64,000 bases of DNA from NCBI GenBank assembly GCA_029641185.1, contig JAPWGK010000019.1, forward strand, positions 310,001 through 374,000. Reading direction: 5' to 3'. Position numbers and translations under genes: made by a program. How positions within the stretch are numbered: the first letter of the stretch is position 1; each line of letters begins with the position of its first letter. The DNA comes from Pseudofabraea citricarpa. Lineage: Eukaryota > Ascomycota > Leotiomycetes > Helotiales > Dermateaceae. Below the pieces are notes generated by a model that saw nothing but the letters and a program-made list of their open reading frames with translations, was not told the DNA's origin and made no database searches. Positions 55,543 through 64,000 of this stretch are shown here, in pieces.

Positions 55543-56453
55543 GCGTCTCGAAGCGTGTTATCGATAATTAGCTTCCGCGCGATGCCATTTACCTTCTCGA
55601 TACTCGCTCGATGCTTGTACTTTTTTTTTTAAGAGCTGCAATCAAGGACCTCGATGCCTGCCGCTTGGCACACAAGATGGCAGAACAAGTACAATGCAGT
55701 ACAGTACAGTACGGCGATTCTCGATGAAACGGATTGTGACGTGATGTGGTCTTGAAGGTGTCCCCCCCCCCCCCCTTGCGTCCTTTATCTTCCTTCAGCG
55801 GCGCAAAACGTGGAAGAGCGAAGAAGGTAACACATCGGTCAGCCCCCTTTTGACACCGAGCATCAAGGCTCAAGGCTCAATGGAAGGCTCGAGGCTCGAG
55901 GCAGCAGCCAGCAAAAGGAGGCGGTCAGAGAGGAAGAGAGGCGTTTGCATGCTGGTCCCGGTACGGTAAACCTCCAGTACGGGCCTATGGGGGCGACGGA
56001 CTGACTCTTGGTTGGGGATACTGTGGCGTTGGACATCCTGACTGCCGTCCAACTTCCCAAACTCGACCCAAGAGCCCCACTTCTGGCAGATGCAGCTAAT
56101 CAGCGTCCTGCTCTCCCGCGATACTGTACTGCTGCCTCAGGATTCAGGCGAGGTCGACTTCAACTCCAAGGTCACCTCAAGCAAGCCTTTGCGAATTGTA
56201 GACCGCGCCCTTACTCCAGAACCTCACTCTCTCGTCCGCAAGCAAACACCTGCTGCCCCGTTGCATCGTCTCCAACCGTTAGGCCGTGTTCCCCCCCGTA
56301 TATACCGACTCCTCACTGCGACCTCGTGCCCGCCTTGTCACCTAGGACTCGGATGCTCCTCCTTGTCCTTCACCAGCCAATTTGCCCAAAGTGTCTCCCC
56401 ATAAAGCGGTCCAGGATGATTCGCAGGTCGCAGCGATACGTAGACTAGATGCC
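55543..56453. promoter_or_regulatory. Divergent intergenic region, alkB-like/hos4
   Basis: 911 bp between divergent start codons. It includes a 14-base C homopolymer (55762-55775), CAGTACAGTACAGTACGG repeats near 55695 and AGGCTCGAGGCTCGAGGCAGC-like repeats near 55865-55905. An open frame in phase with hos4 extends up to 56382 but begins with TTG, so this part is treated as leader. Confidence 0.5.
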
Positions 56454-59400
56454 ATGGACTCGAAACACAATGTGGAATCCGTCACTCCCAGGCTGAGCCC
56501 GTCGCCATCAGGTCAGGCTGAGGGGGGTGATGGAGCACAGAGTGCTGCATCCAGAACCCCCAATGGTATCCGGTCCTCTCCACCAGCCATGGCAGTAGAG
56601 GTGTCAAAAATGTTGGACACACGGAGTAATCCTCTTGAGGATGTTGCGTCGAAGAGCGACTCAGAGGCTGAGACTATCGTGTTGCCTGGAAAGGATGGCC
56701 ATTCACCGTCGAAAATACGAAAAACCAAAATAATCAAGCATGAGGACAAGAGCGGCGACGAGGAAATGCGAGATGCTTCTGACGTAGATGCTGCGAGCGT
56801 AGCTGCATGTGCTCCGGATATCAAGTCGCAAGAAGCAGATAAGACTAGCGAAGTCGCGACTTCCACGCTGGGGAAAAGGAAACGTTCAAAGCATGGGAAT
56901 AAAGATGACCCAGCCTACACTGGCAATTCGAGCGGTCTAAGCTCTGTCCCAACATCGCCTGTCGCCACAACGCGATCCTCGCTCTCGAAGCCGGCCGGTT
57001 CAGACTCAGACTTGTCGAAATCCCCGTCACCTCGCATTACCGTTCGTGAGGCCAAGTCAGTCGACAGAGTGCTGTCCCGACGAAAACACCGGTCCCTCGA
57101 AGATGAAGGCGAAGCCCGAAAGTTCAGCAGACAGCAGAGTTCTAATCATGAGCAGAGACAAACCAGAGACCACAGGAATTCTTCCAGAAATAGTGATTCC
57201 CACGCACATCACCGTATAAGATCCATATCCCCACCACCCCGAATTCACAAACGAAGTATCTCTACCCAACTCCCTTCTGGGGCAGCAAATGGTTTGAGTC
57301 ACAAGAAAAAACGTGTCCCGGCGCCGTTGCAATCAACAGAACACCAATCAGACGACTCTTCCGCGAGTGAAGGCTCCCATCCACGAAGTTCACGGTTGCG
57401 GCATCTTGCAGCTCCAACAACTGGAGACTCGGCCATGTCACCTGCCAAAATGCCCCACAAAAAACGTGTTGACCCTCATGGATCGACTCCTCTTGCACGC
57501 GCATGCTCGAATGGCAATCTGGAACAGGCAAAGTTACGCCTTCAAGAGAGACCAGATGACTTGAATGTTCCTGATTATTCTGGAAATACTCCACTCCAAT
57601 CCGCTAGCTTGCGAGGTCATGATCACATAGTCAAATTTTTGCTTGATGCCAAGTGTATCATCGACTCTGTAAACGAAGCCCAGGACACTCCGTTACTTGA
57701 TGCGATAGACAACGGCCATCTTGAAGTTGTCAAATTACTCCTCGACGCCGGTGCAAATCCACACAAGGCGAACATCCATGGCGAGGAACCTTTAGAACGA
57801 GTGGACAAAGATGCGGACGATGCTGAAGAGATGAGAAATGCGATCAATACTGCAAAACTGTCATACAGACTACCCCGCCGTGCTTCGGAAGAAGATGATG
57901 GTCGCTTGTCCCACCCCACGGAGAGTCCTCGTCAAACTCCACCAATTCAAACTCCCCAGCAACAAGCATTTGGAACATTGGGCCGAAGAGGTGGAGGCGG
58001 ACGTGCAGTCAAAACCAGCAATGATCTGTTGTACAGATCATCAGATGTGAATGAACTTCGACGTGCGGCTGGCATGAACGAAGTTGAGAATGTTGCCAGA
58101 ATCCTAGAGCTGAAGCAAGGGAAGAATGGGTGGAATGACCCAGAGACTTTGATCAATGCTGCAAGAGGTGGCCACATCGGAGTGCTAAATATCTTGCTTG
58201 CTATGGGTGATTTTGATCCTGATCCCGAGCCTTTGGCATCCATGCCATCACGTTTTGCGACCCCGATGCTAGCTGCTATTGGTCGTGACGGCAAAGATTG
58301 GCTCCCTGTTATCGAGATTTTAGTCAGTCAACCTGGATTTAACCCTACTCGGAAGATCAGTGGCGAGACTTATGCGGAAATCGCACGCAAACGTGGAGGC
58401 GCATTTTGGCAAGAAGAGGCTGAGATGCTAGAGTCTGCTGTTGATAAATACAAGAAGTTACACAGATCATCTCCGGTACAATCCAGGTCTCCAGGGCTTC
58501 GACGAGATGCCAAGCGCCTATCCCGAGACGAGCCAGAACCATCTGCAAGAGCCCATAAAAGAAGGGCTTCAAGTCCTAAGGTCAAGGATACGGACCCTAA
58601 AAAGCGTGATAGCACTGGCCAGGCAGAGAATAAACGTGGCCACCAACGAAGCAATTCGTCTACTAGTCTGCCAAAGGATGGGCCTCATGGACAGATTAAA
58701 AGGGGACCAGGACGACCTAAGAAAGAGGAAGTAACAGCTCCAATCGCTACTTCAGACCGGGAAATGACGCCTCTTGGTCCTCCCAAGCAGAAGTTACCAG
58801 TAAAGAAATCCGAGTCAGATATTACCACTGCCATTTCAGACACCGAGGCTGTCAAACCACGCAGAAAATTGGTATCGGGCAAGGATCTGAAGGGAGAAAG
58901 AGAAAGGAAACGACGTGCTAGTGTAGTCTCGAACACTTCTAGTGCTTCGACCAAGGAGAGGTCCGGCCCAAGTGATGTTAAATCTGGTGCGCTAAATAAG
59001 CTCCCACGACTTTTGGGGAATGATGCAGACTCAAAGTCAGAGGTATCGAAGCACGACCGAGCACGATCATTGAAAAGGGACGACTCGAAGGATCGGCTGT
59101 CTGCAATACGTGGAGAGAGCCCAGTCAAAAGACATCGGACAAGTGTGACACCTCCTAGAATGTCTGGGTCCGAGTCAACTGAGGGTGTTAAACGCCGAAA
59201 GTTGGACGTAGAATCGAAGGATCGTCGTAAGACCGATACCGGTTTCAGTTCGTCACCAGATCATCGAACAAATCCTGCGAAGTCTGGCCTATCCAAAGAA
59301 AGAACAGTGGATACCAAGGATACCAAGGATACGGAGACTCGCAAGTCGAACGACGAGACTGGAAAGCATCATGCTGCAAAGACAAAGAGATCGTCCACGT

Positions 59401-60954
59401 CTGACTCGAAAGAACAGTCTAAGCCAACAGCTGAAGAGCGGAATCGAGATGTGGCCATGACTGATGCTTCTCAGGCTGCAGCAAAGGAGGAAAAGGAACG
59501 TGAAGCCAGAGCTCTTAAAGAGAAGGAAGAAAAAGAGAAAGAGGCTAAACAGAAGCAAGAGGCAGAGAAGAAGTTGGAAGAAGAACGTATTGAACAACTG
59601 AAACAGGCACAACTGGCCAAGGAAAAGCAGGCAGAAGAGGATGAGCGGATCGAGCAACTTAAGCAAGCACGACTGGCTCGAGAAAAACTCCTAGCAGAAG
59701 AAGAGGCCAAGCGACAACAAGAAGAAGCAGAAAAACGAGAAATCCAACGTCAAAAAGATGCAGAAGCACACCAGCGAGCCCAAGAAGAGCGTCAAAGACT
59801 GTACCTTGAGCAACAGCGAATTGCAAAAGAAGAGCAGGAACGAAGAAGACGTGAACGTGAGGCAGAGCAACGTGCTGAGAAATTGAGAATTGCACAAGAA
59901 AAGGAGAAGGAGAGGATGGAGAAATTGCCGTTCTTGCTGAGGTGGTTTGAAAAATGTGCAAATCCACGGAACGCAGAGATTCTCAGTCTTTTTACAGAGA
60001 TCGAGGGATTCCGCGGCGATACCATCAAACCTGATCTTACCAGCCAAGCTGGAGCAAAAGATCAATGGATGTTAAACACCCATGTTGCGCTGTTGCTTGG
60101 TGAGAAGGATCTCTCTCTATCTCGATGTAAGTTTTTGAAGCCAAATATCCCAGTAGCGTATTAATAGTATTTAGTTACCTCATGGGAAAGAATTCCACTT
60201 TCTGAAAATGCCAAGAAGGCTGTTTACCTTTACGAAGGCACAAAGTACTGCCTTACGGATCATCGGTTGAGAGGTGTACGTAATGAACTCTTGGGTGACG
60301 AGTACGGCATTGGAAAAGACAAGAAGCCACTTCGGATATTGGATGAAATCGCTAGGCCGCTCTTCCATGCCATGGAGTTGTTCTTTGTCAAGGTACGTTT
60401 CCACCTGTTGTGTGCTCATACAAAAACTAAATTGAGATTAGCTGTCTGATTTCATGTACATTGTTCCCACCTTCGCCCATCTTCGTGGGGTTGAAATGGT
60501 TGTCAATTATCGAGAGCTTGTGAAATTCCCCAACTACCCGCCAGAGGCTCCCAAATGGAAACAGGATGACGACACTGATCCGGAACAAATATGGCAACCT
60601 CGACCAACATACTGGAAAGACGGTCTTTTCGTTCGGCAAGCTGAGGAAAAGCGTGCGGTGCTAAAAAGTTATGATCAGTTTGTTAGCGACCAGGCAAACA
60701 GACGCCAATCCCTTTCGCCTTCCACCCGTTACCATTCTGTTTCTGCCGATGCGCATTCAGGATCAGGATTGATTGCACAGCAAACCAATGGCATTACGCC
60801 CCCGAGTTCAGACAAATCCCTCAATGGAGGTAGTCCTCATCCAGCTCCAGCACAAGTCACAGATGCAGGGACCTCTCATACCTTAACGAATGGAACAATT
60901 GCGAGTCCAAGCGAGTCGGGCCCTTCAGTTGATTCGGTAACGAACAGCCTATGA
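56454..60954 (+). CDS. hos4: Ankyrin-repeat protein, Hos4-like (Set3 complex)
   Basis: The exons are 56454-60126, 60175-60392 and 60442-60954 (1467 aa). The introns are 48 and 49 nt. The first ~330 residues are disordered with KRKR/KKKR-type nuclear signals. Ankyrin repeats occupy about 342-455 (GSTPLARACSNGNLEQAKL, GNTPLQSASLRGHDHIVKFLLDA, DTPLLDAIDNGHLEVVKLLLDAGAN), with a further ankyrin-like pair around 530-620. An acidic/basic disordered region is followed by a long coiled coil (about 1009-1160, KEEKEREARALKEKEEKEKE-type) and a folded C-terminal domain (FLLRWFEKCANP, WERIPLSENAKKAVYLYEG, LSDFMYIVPTFAHLRGVEMV). This layout matches the Hos4-type subunit of the Set3 histone-deacetylase complex in moulds. 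The family assignment is from the ankyrin arrangement and C-terminal domain and is fairly but not fully certain. The ATG at 56454 is chosen because the open frame's earlier start is TTG. Confidence 0.85.
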
Positions 60955-61592
60955 CGAATATTATTAGATGCAACCACGGGAAACGCTTTGATGAGTCCTA
61001 TTTGTGGTCTTCGATTCATGTTGATTTTCAGCCTATCATTTGCGACCAAGGCGCGTGGAGCAGGCGTTTTTGTTGATACCTTGTGAAGCTGGAGTGTTGG
61101 CGGGTCCGTCTGTATAATACTCCTTATAATGTTGAAACGAGTCTTCCTAGATGGATGTCAATGCCGAGTCCAAAGTACTTTGCTAAGCCTAGCTCTATAG
61201 CTCTTGATCCGATCGAATAAAATTTGTGTATTGGATAAATCGTTCTCAAGTGATATGTGATATGTCTGGTAATTTCTAACTATCAAGGATTTTTCGTCTT
61301 TGCTAATCTCCTTTGGCCTTTTTTTTTTATTCTTCCATATATAGTCAAGTCATCAAACGGCCTTGACTGCTAAGAAGATTCTAGACGTAAGGATTCTCTC
61401 ATACCAGGTGTATGCTTTCATCGCAAGGTAGGGTTTAGTTATTGAAACCAATCTAGTTTGTTTGGTGCTTCTCCTTTCTTGTGACTTGCGTGCTTCTTAT
61501 TTCCTGTTGCTCGATGAGCAGTCTAGCTTACGAGGGAGTATCTGCATTAATTCTGAGCGAGAAAACATCCACATTCTGAGCTTGAGATCCTC

Positions 61593-62172
61593 TTACAGCG
61601 CAACGACTCCAGCGAGTGCGAGTGCCTTTCTAGCCTCTCCATCTTGCACGGCCGGCTTTGCGAATAGTTCATCCAGCTCCACAGCATCAAGACTCCTCAT
61701 TCCTTCTAGATTGGGTGTGCACAGACGTAGTCAATAATGCTCTCCAAGTTTGCTTCATCCTGAGTCACGTTTGACTTTATCGGACTACGGCTCTTTTTTC
61801 TTTCTGGTGGGTGTTCTCTCGCTCTTTCTCCAGCATTTGGCTTGTCGTGAACCACTCACTGGCTTCTACAGGCGTTCGGAAACTCTATTTACATTACCCT
61901 GGACAGTAGATTTGGTAACTTTCTGATTTTGTCCTTGTAGAATTGCTCTTGCATGCTGCTAGCAACTACGTTGCAGCATCGTACATGTTCATGACATTCG
62001 TTACTATGTTTAGAAAGTTTGGTTTTGCTTCCCAGATTGCTTTGCTGCTGGACTTCTTGCACATGCCATAAGGTTTCCTTGGATTTCTCCATTGAGGTCT
62101 GTCTAGCTTGTCATCGAGTTCGCGTACCATATACTCTGTTATCTCTCTACTCATTGTGAACTTCGCTGTCAC
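61593..62172 (-). pseudogene. Possible degenerate protein-coding gene
   Basis: Three coding-looking stretches lie on the minus strand in different frames. From upstream to downstream they are MSREITEYMVRELDDKLDRP...NIVTNVMNMYDAAT (to about 61966), MQEQFYKDKIRKLPNLLSRV (near 61890-61950), and SRSPIKSNVTQDEANLESII followed after a frame change by MRSLDAVELDELFAKPAVQD to a stop at 61593. No family was recognised. Either introns or frameshifts separate the pieces; I could not find convincing splice sites for all joins. Low confidence that this was a gene at all. Confidence 0.28.
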
Positions 62173-62370
62173 TCAGCATATCGCTAGCTTGAGGGGTACT
62201 CGCATGACTGCCAGTTATGTATGGCGCCGTATCTAAATCTGGATATTTGAAAGGGGAGAAAAATCAACATTGTAGAAAATTCCATCGCTTCTGGGGAGGT
62301 ACCAACAGTCCAACCAGTTTACAATCAAATTAGTTCTATCAACATATACTCACAAGGGGCGATTGACGAG

Positions 62371-62556
62371 TGTTGCAATATGTGTCACGTGTAAGCAACA
62401 CGTGCTTCGGAACATAGTTGCTCCGGAGGCCGACGACACCTTCGTCGACCCGACCGAATGAGTCAACTCCTCAACTTCACCACTTATACGATTAGTATAT
62501 TAGTAGCCTCCCTTCCGTAGTCCTTATAATTGAACAACCATCTTACATCAATCATT
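62371..62556. mobile_element. Solo-LTR-like element (Ty1/copia-style)
   Basis: A 186-bp segment starting TGTTGCAATATGTGTCACG and ending ACATCAATCATT is flanked by an exact 5-bp direct repeat ACGAG (62366-62370 and 62557-62561), consistent with a target-site duplication. It contains compact inverted repeats (CACGTGTAAGCAACACGTG; CGACGACACCTTCGTCGACC) and a TATA-like ATTAGTATATTAG about 60 bp from the right end, as LTR promoters do. The right end is not the expected CA, and no internal retrotransposon region or second LTR is nearby. Confidence 0.45.
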
Positions 62557-63197
62557 ACGAGCCACCACAGTGAATCACTGTATTGACCTTATGATATCGG
62601 AGGATACCGACAACGAGCTTTACGAAAATAACCAATCGTCTTAAGACGTGCCGAATTAGGTAGCTGTCTGTTTCTTTGTCACCTCTTTTGACTCCGGTTG
62701 TCAGTCCGTCTACGGTTGTCACGTCGTGGTGATTCCGGTTATCATAAAACTCCAATCGGTGTAAGAAGAAGAAGCGTTGGTGTCAGTCTGTGCTCCTTAG
62801 AGAATAAGACTATTGCCGAAATACAGGATATACCAAGAACTGGTTTGCTGTTGTCGCTTGACTATAGGGGACTGGCTCTTTGGAGGTTCGCGGCTTAGGC
62901 TGTTAGAAGGTTTGGCTGTTGGAGGGGTTGGCTATATGAGACTGGCTCTGTAGGTGGCCTTCGCTTGATTTGACGAGGTCTAGCAAGAAGTTTGTCAAAT
63001 GAAACAAGTAAAAAAGATAGCACAACAAGCGCTCACAGTCTATACACAACGGCTACCACAAATATAAGCAGCTTAAACAAAAGACTCTAACAACGATTCC
63101 TCGCTTCTTTACTATCCAGTTCGTTTGACACATTACTCCACAGATTTAATTGTTTTTGAAGTACAAAAACTCTCTTCCAGACTATGGAGGTTTGTAT

Positions 63198-64000
63198 TCA
63201 TTTGAGATACTTTCGGCAGAGATGTTCTATTCGACGTCTCCGAGCAATTCCAATCTGTTTTAAATACTGCTCTTTTCTAGAGAATTCCTCCAATTCACTC
63301 GCGTAGCCAATGAGAAGATACATGGCAGATTGTCGCGCATCTTCCGACCCGTAGATATCCACGGTGGCATATCCGGGATCCGAAGGATCAGGCTGTCCAA
63401 GCTCGATTCCTGCTCCGCTGAATTCCTCTATCATGGAGATATGGTGCGTATGGTCTGCGCGGGGCATGATGAGACTCCAGCGGCACATTGCCGTAACGAT
63501 CAGCGTACTGGGAGGGTTCGGGTCTTCCTGGATGATTTCTTGCGGTGTTTGATACAGGAGAGATCCTTTCGGATCCAGCTTGGGAAGCTGGGCTTCTTGC
63601 AGACAGTTTACGAGTTTCCGCTCTTCTTCGAGAGCTTTCTCTTGGTCTTCGAGGTACATGAGCTCATACACTTGGTCGGCTTCCTCGATTGCTCGGGTGT
63701 CTTTCTTTATATTAGCAAGAGCATTGCGGTCTGATCCGTGATCTAAGACTCACCATTGCCATCTGTCTTCCAGGTATTCTCGTTAAAGTTCTCGATTTCT
63801 TCGGCAGATAGCCACCTCTTTTCTTGATCGCTGGAGCGAGGTACGTCGTCACCCCAGTCAAGCCATCCAAGCTCTCCTTCTAGATAAGCAATGCCCGATA
63901 GTAGGTCTCCAATGAGAGCGTATGGATCTAGAGCATTATCTGTCTTGGAACAGCGCCTGATGACATTGGATTTCGGCTCAGGATACGTGTACCCATACCA
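63198..64000 (-). CDS. Unrecognised protein, 3' part only (runs off the window)
   Basis: The exons (minus strand) are 64000-63754 (partial; the real 5' end lies beyond the window) and 63700-63198, giving 249 residues to the stop. The 53-nt intron has a GTGAGT donor and an AAAG acceptor and keeps the frame (TWKTDGN-DTRAIEEADQ). The sequence is acidic and helix-rich, with EIENFNENTWKTDG, VYELMYLEDQEKALEEERKL, PRADHTHHISMIEEFSGAGI, and a basic end ARRRRIEHLCRKYLK. I recognise no domain. It could be a mould-specific hypothetical protein. Confidence 0.7.

Larger units (their letters stand above)
60955..63197. other. Intergenic region with element-like and decayed sequence
   Basis: It includes the probable 3' UTR of hos4, a possible degenerate minus-strand gene (61593-62172), a solo-LTR-like element (62371-62556), a 15-bp near-palindrome ACAGTGAATCACTGT (62567-62581) and GGCTGTT/GGTTGGCT echoes near 62880-62955. 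Confidence 0.5.

Noticed and set aside
56382..56453. 24-residue N-terminal extension of the Hos4-like protein
   Set aside because: The frame is open but begins with TTG; the first ATG is at 56454. An upstream exon remains possible.

Overview
This window is nuclear DNA of a filamentous ascomycete (Pezizomycotina). Most genes carry 45-100 nt introns with GTAAGT/GTATGT-type donors and CTAAC/CTGAC-type branch sites, genes lie on both strands, intergenic DNA is rich in microsatellites and homopolymers, and the families are typical of moulds (tachykinin-type transcription factor, stand-alone PXA protein, Hos4-like ankyrin protein, PAS kinase). A leotiomycete is my best guess, but that is inference from general gene character only.

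Layout. 0.4-5.2 kb: an ER UDP-galactose transporter (HUT1) convergent with an Msg5-type MAP-kinase phosphatase. 5.2-11 kb: 5.8 kb with no convincing gene. 11-24 kb: a disordered fungal protein; tRNA 2'-phosphotransferase TPT1 convergent with a protein carrying one clear and two divergent dsRNA-binding-like domains; the rRNA-processing factor EFG1; and the SEA/GATOR2 subunit SEA4 (Mios). 24-32 kb is the accessory part: a 163-bp tandem duplication, a six-copy 60-bp minisatellite, a Fungal_trans_2 transcription factor divergent from a cytochrome P450, and an intron-containing tRNA-Gly(UCC) with an odd acceptor stem. 32.9-36.4 kb: PAS kinase (PSK1/2 type), then 4.3 kb of simple-repeat-rich intergenic DNA. 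40.7-50 kb: an F-box/LRR protein ending in a CaaX box, a PXA-domain protein with a 930-nt intron, and a CENP-B-type DNA-binding protein without a transposase domain. 52-61 kb is compact: DRG1/RBG1 GTPase, DFG10 polyprenol reductase, ALKBH6-like dioxygenase and a Hos4-like Set3C ankyrin protein. 61-64 kb: a possible degenerate gene, a solo-LTR-like element and the 3' part of an unrecognised gene running off the window.

Most genes are conserved single-copy housekeeping or signalling genes in no functional cluster. The exception is the divergent transcription factor/P450 pair beside the repeats, which could be a small or remnant specialised-metabolism locus. Exon coordinates were worked out by hand from splice signals and reading-frame continuity. 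Family names come from recognised motifs, not from a search. I did not find a clearly new biological system; the best leads are the CaaX F-box protein, the multi-dsRBD protein, the minisatellite with its embedded inverted repeat, and several unusual splicing arrangements.
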